Shown in pieces: positions 45,626 to 54,189 of a stretch of DNA of 64,000 nucleotides. Origin of the DNA: Porphyromonas sp. (GTDB lineage: Bacteria; Bacteroidota; Bacteroidia; Bacteroidales; Porphyromonadaceae); contig JAUNLH010000001.1 in the NCBI GenBank assembly GCA_030532365.1, positions 1 to 64,000 of the forward strand, in the 5' to 3' direction. The notes beneath the pieces are model-generated. The model was given only the letters and a program-made list of their open reading frames with translations, was not told the DNA's origin and made no database searches. Numbering within the stretch: position 1 is the first letter of the stretch; every line of letters starts with the position of its first letter. The translations under genes were made by a program, and so were the position numbers.

Positions 45626-47344
45626 ATGATAGATAAGATGACAAATAAGTGGAGTTCGGTGCTCAGGCTCTCCCTACTCCTGCTCCTGACCCCGCCACTC
45701 TCGAGCGAAGTGACATTCGCTCAGAGCCAGCAAAAGGTGCATGTAGTCAAGGCGGGTGAGACGATGTACCGCATCGGTAAGGACTATGGAGTATCGGTAG
45801 AGGAGCTATTGAAGCTCAATCCAACTGCCCGCGACGGCATACGCCCAGGGCAGGAGATCAAGATCCCGATGGCACCAGCGGAGCCCTCTTACCACGCGGT
45901 ACAGCGCGGTGAGACCCTCTACTCCATCGCTCGACAGTATGGGGTATCGGTAGATCAGATCATGAGGGCAAACCCTCAGATAAAGAGTGAGACAGAGCTC
46001 GCCACCGGTATCGTGCTGAAGATACCTGCAGGGGGCACTATAGCAAGTGCAGAGGCACCCGTGGCTAGTACCCAGCCGACAAATACTCCACCACCCCTAT
46101 CTCCACAAGATGGCTTCGTGGGTCTAAAGGCAGTGACTGTACCTGCCGGAGCCACCATATACTCTCTCGTGCGGAGCACCGGCTGGACAGAGGAGGAGTT
46201 CTTTACCTACAACCCTCAAGCACGTGGTGGGCTCAAGGCGGGGAGCACCATCCTGATACCAGATGTCACACTATCCAATAATAAGGCCTACTCCGATGCT
46301 TCGCGCATCAGGACTACACTGGTACTGGCACTTCCTTTTGATAGCGAGTCGGGGAGCCGTCGCTTCGCTGATTACTACAGCGGAGTGCTGGTAGCTCTGC
46401 TCGAGGCAAAGCAGTCGGGGCACAATATAGACCTACATACGCTCGACTGCTCTGACAGTCAGCTACAGAAGAGCATTGCATACATCAATCAGCTGGAGCG
46501 GGTAGACTACATCCTCGGAGGTGTATCCGAGGAGTCGGTGCTACAGCTGGGAGCGGCAGCTGCCAATAAGGGCGCTGCCTACATCATTCCCTTTACCTCG
46601 CGCGAGTACCCCGAGCTACAGCGTAGGGATAATAAGATATACCAGATCAATACCCCCCATGTGATCCTCTACCGAGTGGCGTCGGACAAGTTTGCACAAG
46701 AGTACCGCGATCATCACGTGCTCCTAGTTCGCCATCCGAGCGACAGCGGTGACAAGGAGGGCTTCATCAATATACTCAAAGGGCGCCTCTCGAGCTCTGG
46801 CATCTCCTACAGCGAAGTGGGCAGTCACGAGCTGAGCACTCCGGCACAGGTACAAGCGATAAGCATGCGATACCCACGTACGGTAGTGGTGCCCACATCA
46901 GCCTCTAAAGTGGTTGCCAACAATACACTCACCCCGATCGCTCATGCCGTAGACAGCCTTGCGGTGACCAATGTGACTGCATTTGGATATCCGGAGTGGC
47001 AGACCTATATGGGCAGTCTGGGCAAGGTCTTCCGTACTACTGAGGCGACCTTTTACACCACATTCTTCGCTGACCCTGGTACAGCTGCGTACAAGTCGTT
47101 TCAGACCGACTTTCGCAATTGGTACGGTCGCGGTGTAGGCAACACCTATCCTAAGTACAGTATCCTTGGCTATGACACGATGAGGTACTTCATCAATCAC
47201 CTAGACGAGCACCTGAGCGGAGAGAGCAAAGGCATACAGTCGAGCTTCCGATTTGAGCCAAGTCGCAACAACCCCTCCTACTTCACCAACGAAGGGATCT
47301 TCTTTGTCCGCTTCCAGCGAGGTAGAGACCAGCTACAGTCGTGA
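45626..47344 (+). CDS. LysM-repeat protein fused to a type-1 periplasmic-binding-like domain
   Basis: A 572-residue exported protein (start ATG 45626; the GTG at 45605 is too close to the promoter). A signal peptide ends near VTFAQS (about residue 33). Two clear LysM repeats (about 37-80, VHVVKAGETMYRIGKDYGVS; about 88-133, HAVQRGETLYSIARQYGVS) and a divergent third (about 163-205) bind peptidoglycan. The remainder (about 225-570) has the layout of a class-1 periplasmic binding fold (TTLVLALPFDSESGS, VDYILGGVSEESVLQLG). No transport permease is near, so a structural or sensing role is as likely as solute binding. Confidence 0.82.
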   Translation: MIDKMTNKWSSVLRLSLLLLLTPPLSSEVTFAQSQQKVHVVKAGETMYRIGKDYGVSVEELLKLNPTARDGIRPGQEIKIPMAPAEPSYHAVQRGETLYSIARQYGVSVDQIMRANPQIKSETELATGIVLKIPAGGTIASAEAPVASTQPTNTPPPLSPQDGFVGLKAVTVPAGATIYSLVRSTGWTEEEFFTYNPQARGGLKAGSTILIPDVTLSNNKAYSDASRIRTTLVLALPFDSESGSRRFADYYSGVLVALLEAKQSGHNIDLHTLDCSDSQLQKSIAYINQLERVDYILGGVSEESVLQLGAAAANKGAAYIIPFTSREYPELQRRDNKIYQINTPHVILYRVASDKFAQEYRDHHVLLVRHPSDSGDKEGFINILKGRLSSSGISYSEVGSHELSTPAQVQAISMRYPRTVVVPTSASKVVANNTLTPIAHAVDSLAVTNVTAFGYPEWQTYMGSLGKVFRTTEATFYTTFFADPGTAAYKSFQTDFRNWYGRGVGNTYPKYSILGYDTMRYFINHLDEHLSGESKGIQSSFRFEPSRNNPSYFTNEGIFFVRFQRGRDQLQS

Positions 47345-48030
47345 TGATGAGTATAAGAAGTAAGATAGCGGCACTCGCCCTCCTCTTTGTAGCAACCACC
47401 ACAGCGGTGGCTCAGGAGTCGAAGTTTCCCCGCCTCCTGATCGGGCCCACCGGGGGTATCAACCTCACGAGCCTTATCTTTCAGCCCAATGTGGAGCAGA
47501 CGCTAAAGATGGGCTACGATGGTGGCATCGTGATCCGATATGATGTCGATAAGGACGCCATGGGACTCAAGGGCGTGGATGCCGGGATATGGCTAGAGAT
47601 AGACTACTCCAGCAGAGGATGGCACGAGAAGCCTGAGGAGCACCCGGACTACTACTATGAGCGGACGCTCAACTTTATTAACGTGCCCTTTATGACACAG
47701 TTCTTAGTGGGTCAAGGGCCCTTTAAGTTTACCGTCAACATGGGTGCACAGTTTGGCTACCTATTATCGGAGCAGAGTAGCACTAACTTCCCAGAAGAGG
47801 GCGTGCCAGTCGTAACCGAACAGCACAACATGCCGGTGGAGAATAAGTTTGCCTGGGGGCTTGGCGGTGGCATAGGTGGAGAGTACCACTTTGGCAAGGT
47901 GGTAGCAGGGCTGAGAGGATCGTACGTCTACGGTCTGGGAGAGATCTATGGCAATAGCCGGAAAGATTACTTTGGGAAGTCGTCCGAGCAGATCATCTCT
48001 GCCAAGCTCTACCTACTCTATGCCTTTTGA
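47344..48030 (+). CDS. PorT-like outer-membrane beta-barrel protein
   Basis: A 228-residue exported protein with a signal peptide ending AVAQES. The mature part has alternating beta strands, a GPTGGINLTSL start and an aromatic C-terminal strand (ISAKLYLLYAF), matching the PorT-like eight-stranded barrel family of Bacteroidetes. PorT itself is part of type IX secretion maturation, but membership here is at family level only. Its ATG overlaps the preceding stop by 1 nt (TGATG), so it is coupled with the LysM protein. Confidence 0.82.
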   Translation: MMSIRSKIAALALLFVATTTAVAQESKFPRLLIGPTGGINLTSLIFQPNVEQTLKMGYDGGIVIRYDVDKDAMGLKGVDAGIWLEIDYSSRGWHEKPEEHPDYYYERTLNFINVPFMTQFLVGQGPFKFTVNMGAQFGYLLSEQSSTNFPEEGVPVVTEQHNMPVENKFAWGLGGGIGGEYHFGKVVAGLRGSYVYGLGEIYGNSRKDYFGKSSEQIISAKLYLLYAF

Positions 48031-48087
48031 GTACAAAGACAATAAATCCGAGAAAAAGAGATACATTTGTTTTAGATAAATAAAAAG

Positions 48088-48708
48088 ATGAATATGAAGA
48101 ATATATCAATCGCCCTTCTATCCCTACTCATGGTATTCTCCTTCACAGGATGCAGGAAGAATACACGGCTCTCCTATGTGGAGATGCTGAAGCGCGAGGA
48201 GTCGGAGATACGCACCTTTATGGACAAGGAGGGCATAGTGATACTGCCCGAAGTACCAGAGGGTAAGGTGATGGAGCCCAATCAATTTGCAAAGATCAAG
48301 GAAGGGCTCTACATCAATATCAAGGATCTGGGAAATGGTAACAAACCGACCTCGGGCAAGACCGTGATACAAGCAAGATTTACCGTTGAGAGCCTGGCAG
48401 ATCAGTCTCGCTTTGAAGTCGAGAACCCCCTCTTTACCAACTACGAGGGAGCAGTGGGCGGTACGAGACCGCTTAACTTTATATACCACAAGGATGGTAT
48501 AGCGATGCACATCGACCCGACCACCCCTTCTGATAATAATCAGATACAGGTGCAATTTGGCTGCGAGGCGCTACTCAGAGCGCTCGAATATGTATCGGAG
48601 GGCGGAGAGGTGAGGATCATCACCTCCTTTAGGACCGGACCTTCGATGATGACAAAAGAGGGTATACCTCTGTATTACAGCGTAGTGAGGTACGAATTCA
48701 AACACTAA
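48088..48708 (+). CDS. DUF4827-type lipoprotein, FKBP-like fold
   Basis: A 206-residue lipoprotein with lipobox FTGC (Cys near residue 22). The body matches the DUF4827 family of Bacteroidales: LKREESEIRTFMDKEGI, then a strand-rich domain that recalls FKBP isomerases. The usual FKBP active-site aromatic set is not evident, so isomerase activity should not be assumed. It lies 57 bp after the PorT-like gene and 17 bp before the phosphohexomutase gene, all plus strand. Confidence 0.83.
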   Translation: MNMKNISIALLSLLMVFSFTGCRKNTRLSYVEMLKREESEIRTFMDKEGIVILPEVPEGKVMEPNQFAKIKEGLYINIKDLGNGNKPTSGKTVIQARFTVESLADQSRFEVENPLFTNYEGAVGGTRPLNFIYHKDGIAMHIDPTTPSDNNQIQVQFGCEALLRALEYVSEGGEVRIITSFRTGPSMMTKEGIPLYYSVVRYEFKH

Positions 48709-48725
48709 GAAAAGAAGATATATAC

Positions 48726-50120
48726 ATGAGCTTAATTACATCAATCTCTGGGATTCGTGGCACCATTGGTGGCAAGGCGAGTGAGGGGTTGCACCCAATT
48801 AACTTAGCAGAGTTTACCGCTGCTTATGCGGCTTTCATCCGAAAGAGTAGCCCGATAGGTAGCAATAAGATAGTGGTGGGGAGGGATGCCCGCATGAGCG
48901 GAGACATGGTTAAGCGCATTGTGATAGGCACGCTACAGGCATGTGGGTTTGATGTCGTGGACATCGACCTTGCCACTACCCCGACCACAGAGCTGGCTGT
49001 CGTACATGAGAAAGCCGATGGCGGAGTGATCCTTACTGCAAGTCACAACCCACGTCAGTGGAACGCCCTCAAGCTCCTGAACCATCACGGGGAGTTTCTC
49101 TCTGCAACAGAGGGCGAGCAAGTACTGGAGCTGGCGAAGAAGCGAGATCTCACCTTTGTCGACGTCGACCACCTAGGTCAGGTGACGGAGAAGAGCCACC
49201 TAGAGCAGCATATAGTCGATGTCTTGGCACTGCCGACAGTCGATGTCGAGGCGATACGAGCTGCGAAGTTTAAGGTGGTGGCAGACACTATCAACTCCGT
49301 CGGAAGTATAGCTCTGCCGCCGCTCTTTAGGGCTCTAGGCGTCGAGGAGGTGCACCTCATCAATGACGATACTACGGGCAACTTCGCACACAACCCCGAA
49401 CCTCTGCCTGGTCATCTTACCGATCTCTCAAGAGCGATCGTTGAGCACAAGGCAGATGTAGGTTTCGCTGTCGATCCCGACGTAGACCGGCTGGCAATCT
49501 TCTGCGAGGACGGAGCTCCCTTTGGCGAGGAGTACACACTCGTGGCGATCGCAGACCACCTATTGGAAAGCGCTCCGATGGGTAGCAGCACTGCCTCCAA
49601 CCTCAGCTCTTCTCGTGCGTTGAGGGATGTCACAGAGCGCCATGGTGGGAAGTACTACTCCGCTGCAGTCGGAGAGGTGAACGTCACCACTAAGATGAAA
49701 GAGGTAGGCGCCATCATAGGCGGAGAGGGCAATGGTGGGGTCATCTACCCAGCTGCCCACTATGGTAGAGATGCGCTTGTTGGGATAGCACTCTTCTTGA
49801 CACTCCTAGCAAAGAGACAGATGAGACCCTCAGAAGTGCGTCGCCAACTTCCCAACTACGAGATGGTTAAGGACCGAATAGAGCTGACTCCAGGTATCGA
49901 TGTCGATCACCTCTTAGACCAGATCAGAGAGCGCTACGAGGGCAGAGCTCAGATCACCACGATAGACGGTGTAAAACTCGACTTCCCTGACCGTTGGGTG
50001 CATCTACGTAAGAGCAACACCGAGCCGATCGTCCGGATCTATGCAGAGGCTGACTCCGAAGATCGCGCGCGCGCTCTTGCTGCGGAGATACACGAGATAT
50101 TCGAACAATTAACACACTAA
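48726..50120 (+). CDS. glmM: Phosphoglucosamine mutase / phosphohexomutase
   Basis: A 464-residue alpha-D-phosphohexomutase. The phosphoserine loop is ILTASHNPRQWNALK (about 99-113), the metal loop DPDVDRLAI near residue 249 (three Asp positions), the sugar loop GGEGNGGVIY near residue 338 and the phosphate-binding RKSNTEPIVR near residue 427. Bacteroidetes homologues are usually called phosphoglucosamine mutase (glucosamine-6-P to glucosamine-1-P for peptidoglycan), but phosphomanno- or phosphoglucomutase activity is possible. It follows the DUF4827 gene by 17 bp. Confidence 0.9.
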   Translation: MSLITSISGIRGTIGGKASEGLHPINLAEFTAAYAAFIRKSSPIGSNKIVVGRDARMSGDMVKRIVIGTLQACGFDVVDIDLATTPTTELAVVHEKADGGVILTASHNPRQWNALKLLNHHGEFLSATEGEQVLELAKKRDLTFVDVDHLGQVTEKSHLEQHIVDVLALPTVDVEAIRAAKFKVVADTINSVGSIALPPLFRALGVEEVHLINDDTTGNFAHNPEPLPGHLTDLSRAIVEHKADVGFAVDPDVDRLAIFCEDGAPFGEEYTLVAIADHLLESAPMGSSTASNLSSSRALRDVTERHGGKYYSAAVGEVNVTTKMKEVGAIIGGEGNGGVIYPAAHYGRDALVGIALFLTLLAKRQMRPSEVRRQLPNYEMVKDRIELTPGIDVDHLLDQIRERYEGRAQITTIDGVKLDFPDRWVHLRKSNTEPIVRIYAEADSEDRARALAAEIHEIFEQLTH

Positions 50121-50140
50121 CCTACAAGTAAGTCCAAGAA

Positions 50141-51373
50141 ATGATACAACACCACGACCCTCTAGTTAACCGTTTCGTAAGATATATATCCATCGACACT
50201 CAGTCTGACCCCAACTCTGAGAAGACTCCGAGTACCGATAAGCAGTTTGACTTAGCTCGACTCTTAGAGCAAGAGCTCAAGGAGATGGGGCTCAAGGATG
50301 TTCTGCTCGACGATAAATGTTACCTCACAGCTACGCTCCCTGCAAATACCGAGGAGCCTCGGCCTACGATCGGGTTTGTCGCACACATGGATACCGCTCC
50401 AGATCTCTCTGGCAAGGATGTCAAGCCGCGCTTTGTACAGTACACCGGTGGCGACATCGTACTAGACGAAAAGGAGGGCATTCGCATCTCCACCGAGTTT
50501 TTCCCTGAGCTTGAGGATTACAAAGGTCAGGAGATCATCGTCACCGATGGGCATACGCTCCTTGGCGCAGATGACAAGGCAGGCGTCACTGCCATCATGG
50601 ATGCGATCCAGCATCTAGTGGATCATCCTGAGATCAAGCATGGGACCATCAAAGTGGGCTTCACCCCAGATGAGGAGATCGGCAGAGGGGCTGACCACTT
50701 CGACGTGAAGCGGTTTGCGGCAGACTTTGCCTACACCATCGACGGAGGTAAGATCGGAGAGCTCCAGTACGAAAACTTCAACGCAGCTAGCGCAAAAGTC
50801 ACCTTCAAGGGGCTCAACGTCCACCCTGGCGATGCCAAAGGTAAGATGGTCAATGCCCAGTTGTTGGCTATGGAGTTCAACAGCTACCTACCCAAGGAGC
50901 TGCCGAGCAACACCGAGGGCTACGAGGGCTTCTATCATCTGATCGAGATGAAGGGCACCGTCGAGGAGGCTTCTATCCAGTATATCCTCAGGGATCACGA
51001 CAGGGCGAAGTTTGAAGAGCGCAAGGAGACCATCCTCAAGATGGCACAGCGCATCAACGAGCTCTATGGAGAGGGGCGCTGCACTGCTGAGGTCACCGAT
51101 TCTTACTTCAATATGCGTGAGGTGGTAGAGCCACAGATGTACATCGTAGAGCATGCTGCGGAGGCTATGCGTTCGGTAGGCGTGGAGCCTATCATCGAGC
51201 CTATCCGCGGCGGCACTGATGGCTCAAAGCTCTCCTTTATGGGTCTGCCATGCCCCAATATCTTTGCGGGCGGGCACAACTTCCATGGCAGGTACGAGTA
51301 CCTACCAGTTCCCTCACTCGTAAAGGCTAAGGAGGTGATTGTCGCCATCGCCTCTCGCCAGGTCGAAAAGTAA
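50141..51373 (+). CDS. pepT: Peptidase T (aminotripeptidase)
   Basis: A 410-residue M20-family dizinc enzyme that removes the N-terminal residue of tripeptides in the cytosol. Motifs are GFVAHMDTAPD (metal His and catalytic Asp, about 78-88), LLGADDKAGVTA (metal Asp, about 140), FTPDEEIGRGADHFD (catalytic and metal Glu, about 174-175) and GGHNFHG near the end. Normal length. It fits the peptidase-rich gene content. It is 20 bp after glmM and 40 bp before gcvT. Confidence 0.96.
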   Translation: MIQHHDPLVNRFVRYISIDTQSDPNSEKTPSTDKQFDLARLLEQELKEMGLKDVLLDDKCYLTATLPANTEEPRPTIGFVAHMDTAPDLSGKDVKPRFVQYTGGDIVLDEKEGIRISTEFFPELEDYKGQEIIVTDGHTLLGADDKAGVTAIMDAIQHLVDHPEIKHGTIKVGFTPDEEIGRGADHFDVKRFAADFAYTIDGGKIGELQYENFNAASAKVTFKGLNVHPGDAKGKMVNAQLLAMEFNSYLPKELPSNTEGYEGFYHLIEMKGTVEEASIQYILRDHDRAKFEERKETILKMAQRINELYGEGRCTAEVTDSYFNMREVVEPQMYIVEHAAEAMRSVGVEPIIEPIRGGTDGSKLSFMGLPCPNIFAGGHNFHGRYEYLPVPSLVKAKEVIVAIASRQVEK

Positions 51374-51413
51374 TCACAAACACAGAAACCATACAACAAA
51401 AGCAGAACTACCT

Positions 51414-52505
51414 ATGACGTTAAAAACAACTCCATTCCATGACCTGCACGTGCAGATGGGCGCCAAGATGAGCGAATTTGCTGGCTACGATATGCCTATA
51501 GAGTATGAGGGCATCAAGGTTGAGCACATGAACGTGATCCAAAATGTCGGAGTCTTCGATGTCTCCCACATGGGCTCCATCGTCGTGAGCGGCCCCAACC
51601 GCCTCGACTTCATGCAGCGGGTCTGCAGCAATGACATCTCCAAGCTCGCACCGGGCAAGGCTCAGTACAACTACATGCCCAACGATCAGGGTGGCATCGT
51701 CGACGACTTCATCGTCTACTGCTTCGATGACCACTATATGCTGGCTGTCAATGCCGCCAATATCGAGAAGGACTACCAGTGGCTCCTGAAGCATCAAATC
51801 GAAGGTGCCGAGATCAACAACCGCTCCGAGCATGTGAGCATCCTCGCAGTGCAAGGGCCAAAGGCTAAGGAGACGCTCCAAAAGGAGACCGATATCGATC
51901 TCAGCGAGATCCCCTACTACAGTTACGCTACGGGCAAGTTTGCAGGCATCGACGCCCTCTTCTCCAATACCGGCTATACCGGTGCTGGAGGCTTTGAGCT
52001 CTACTTCGACGACCTCAAGGATGCTAAGAAAGTGTGGGATGCGCTGCTCTCAGCAGGCGAGGAGTACGGTATCAAGCCTGCCGGACTAGGCGCTAGAGAC
52101 ACCCTGCGACTCGAGATGGCATTTTGCCTATATGGCAATGACATCGACGACACCACCAATAGTCTGGAGGCTGGACTGGGCTGGGTCACAAAGTTGGTTG
52201 AGGGCAAAGAGGAGCTCCCTGGCTTCGATATCCTCCAGAAGACCCGTGAGGAGGGCATCAAAAATCGCCTCATAGGCTTCCACATGACCGGTCGTGGCAT
52301 CCCACGCCATGGCTATGAGATCACAGACAAAGAGGGCAACATCATCGGTCGTGTCACCTCAGGCACCAAGGCTCCTGCTGTCAATGAGGCTATCGGGCTG
52401 GGCTATGTCCCCGTTGCTTACAAAGCACCTGGCACTGAGATCTTTATCAAGATACGCGAGAAGCTGATCCCTGCAGAGGTGGTGAAGACACCGTTCCGCA
52501 AGTAA
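51414..52505 (+). CDS. gcvT: Aminomethyltransferase, glycine cleavage T protein
   Basis: A 363-residue tetrahydrofolate-dependent enzyme that takes the aminomethyl group from the lipoyl H protein and releases ammonia and methylene-THF. The start is ATG 51414 (MTLKTTPFHDLHVQMGAKMSEF), which gives the family N-terminus; an earlier in-frame ATG lies inside pepT. GVFDVSHMGSI (about 45-55) and GARDTLRLEMAFCLYGNDID (about 225-244) are typical. No gcvH or gcvP is adjacent. Ends at a bidirectional terminator. Confidence 0.96.
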   Translation: MTLKTTPFHDLHVQMGAKMSEFAGYDMPIEYEGIKVEHMNVIQNVGVFDVSHMGSIVVSGPNRLDFMQRVCSNDISKLAPGKAQYNYMPNDQGGIVDDFIVYCFDDHYMLAVNAANIEKDYQWLLKHQIEGAEINNRSEHVSILAVQGPKAKETLQKETDIDLSEIPYYSYATGKFAGIDALFSNTGYTGAGGFELYFDDLKDAKKVWDALLSAGEEYGIKPAGLGARDTLRLEMAFCLYGNDIDDTTNSLEAGLGWVTKLVEGKEELPGFDILQKTREEGIKNRLIGFHMTGRGIPRHGYEITDKEGNIIGRVTSGTKAPAVNEAIGLGYVPVAYKAPGTEIFIKIREKLIPAEVVKTPFRK

Positions 52506-52532
52506 GGCGAGCAGACAAGTCGCACACAAAAA

Positions 52533-52569
52533 AGAGCCTAGCTACCAGATTACTGAGTAGCTAGGCTCT
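52533..52569. terminator. Bidirectional terminator between gcvT and pgk
   Basis: A perfect 13-bp stem (AGAGCCTAGCTAC at 52533-52545 with 52557-52569), preceded by an A-run and followed by ATTACTT. It lies between two convergent genes. Confidence 0.85.
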
Positions 52570-52594
52570 ATTACTTATCTATCGGAGTTACCTC

Positions 52595-53860
52595 TTACTC
52601 GCCCCTAATCGCAGCGATACCGGGTAGCGTCTTACCCTCGATCGCCTCGAGGAGGGCACCACCGCCGGTAGAGACATAGGAGACCTGGTCAGCCAGACCA
52701 TACTTATTCACGCATGCTACTGAGTCGCCACCTCCTACGAGAGAAAAGGCGCCATTCTTCTGGGTTGCCTCAGCGACAGCCTCGCCAACTGCCTTAGAGC
52801 CAGCACCGAAGTTGTCAAACTCAAAGACCCCTGCTGGACCATTCCAAAGGATGGTCTTAGAGCCAAGGATCACATCGGCAAATCTCTTTCTAGACTTCTC
52901 ACCAATGTCCATACCCATCCAGCCGTCAGGGATATCCATGCTTGGTACCACCTTATACGGAGTATCATTGGCAAACTCCTGCGTCACCACAGAGTCCTCG
53001 CTGAGCACCAGGTTCACACCATGCTTCTTAGCCTTCTCTTGGATCTCAAGAGCCAGATCTAGCTTATCATCTTCACAGATAGAGGTACCAATGTTACCGC
53101 CATTCGCCTTCATAAAGGTGTAGGTCATCCCGCCGGTGAGGATCAGGTTGTCCACCTTAGTGAGTAGGTTCTCAATGATCTCAATCTTGGTAGACACCTT
53201 AGAGCCACCCATAATCGCTGTAAAGGGGCGCTCCACATTGTCCAAGATCTTCTGTATGGCTGCCACCTCCTTAGCCATCAGGTAGCCAAACATCTTATTG
53301 TCCTTGTCGAAGTGCTCTGCGATAAGAGCCGTAGAAGCGTGGGCACGGTGTGCGGTACCAAAGGCATCGTTTACGTAGCAGTCTGCTAGCTGAGCGAGCT
53401 GCTTCACAAATCCCTTTTGGCGCTCCTTCACCTCCTTCTTCGCTGCTGCCTTCTCCTCATCACTGGCATCCTTGGCCAAACCTCTGGGCTTACCCTCCTC
53501 CTCTTCGTGGAAGCGGAGGTTCTCCAGCAGAAGTGCCTCGCCATCCTTAAGCTCCTTAGACAGCTTTTCGGTCTCCTCGCCGACGCTGTCGGAGGCAAAC
53601 TTCACCTCCACGCCTAGAAGCTCAGAGACGTGTGGCAAGATATGCTTCAGCGAAAGCGACTCATCAACACCCTTGGGGCGACCAAGGTGAGAAGCCATTA
53701 CCAGTCTACCACCGTCAGCCAAGATCTTCTTGAGTGTCGGGAGTGCAGCACGGATACGAGTATCATCAGTGATCTGGCGCTGCTCGTCTAGAGGTACGTT
53801 GAAGTCGACACGCACAAATGCGCGCTTACCTTTGAAGTTGTATGAATCAATGTTTGTCAT
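52595..53860 (-). CDS. pgk: Phosphoglycerate kinase
   Basis: A 421-residue glycolytic enzyme that makes ATP from 1,3-bisphosphoglycerate. Substrate-binding motifs are RVDFNVPLD (about 16-24), SHLGRPKG (about 57-64), and the C-terminal nucleotide-binding part includes WNGPAGVFE near 340 and [12 protein letters not shown] near 375. An internal [26 protein letters not shown] insertion (about 120-145) is longer than in E. coli and makes the protein slightly larger than usual. Single gene with its own promoter box. Confidence 0.97.
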   Translation of the reverse strand: MTNIDSYNFKGKRAFVRVDFNVPLDEQRQITDDTRIRAALPTLKKILADGGRLVMASHLGRPKGVDESLSLKHILPHVSELLGVEVKFASDSVGEETEKLSKELKDGEALLLENLRFHEEEEGKPRGLAKDASDEEKAAAKKEVKERQKGFVKQLAQLADCYVNDAFGTAHRAHASTALIAEHFDKDNKMFGYLMAKEVAAIQKILDNVERPFTAIMGGSKVSTKIEIIENLLTKVDNLILTGGMTYTFMKANGGNIGTSICEDDKLDLALEIQEKAKKHGVNLVLSEDSVVTQEFANDTPYKVVPSMDIPDGWMGMDIGEKSRKRFADVILGSKTILWNGPAGVFEFDNFGAGSKAVGEAVAEATQKNGAFSLVGGGDSVACVNKYGLADQVSYVSTGGGALLEAIEGKTLPGIAAIRGE

Positions 53861-53918
53861 CTCTCTTACTGTGGACTTATTTATTGAACTTATCTATTAT
53901 ACCTATGTTATTTACTTA

Positions 53919-53926
53919 CAAATGTA
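53919..53926 (-). promoter_or_regulatory. Promoter -7 box of pgk
   Basis: Minus-strand TACATTTG fits TAnnTTTG; leader about 52 nt. No clear -33 box. Confidence 0.5.
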
Positions 53927-54003
53927 CCTCTTTTTGCTCTATTATCATGAATCACAGGGCAGAGACTTGGGCATCCGTTAGATACAAATAGACACCCGCG
54001 GAA

Positions 54004-54114
54004 AGGGGAGACCCGAACTTAAAAAATCTAAGTTCCCAACTTAGATCTACCGAAGTTCCCAACTTAGACAACTCTAAGTTCCCAACTCGGATTTTCCGAA
54101 GTTCCGGTCTCGAT
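54004..54114 (+). repeat. 23-bp-period palindromic repeat element, copy H
   Basis: Units at 54004, 54027, 54050, 54073 and 54096. Unit 2 is the perfect core TCTAAGTTCCCAACTTAGA; linkers TCTA, CAAC and TTTT. A T-rich tail CGATTTTTCTT follows. It lies between pgk and the 3' end of the TamA-like gene, both leftward. Confidence 0.9.
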
Positions 54115-54129
54115 TTTTCTTGCAATGAA

Positions 54130-54161
54130 AGAGGAAGCTCCCTCCGTTCAGACTTCCCTCT
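54130..54161 (-). terminator. Weak terminator candidate of the TamA-like gene
   Basis: AGAGGAAG (54130-54137) against CTTCCCTCT (54153-54161) with one bulge; leftward continuation is TTTCATTG. It lies 29 bp after the stop codon. Confidence 0.35.
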
Positions 54162-54189
54162 GCCACGACACTGCACCGGCACAAAAACA

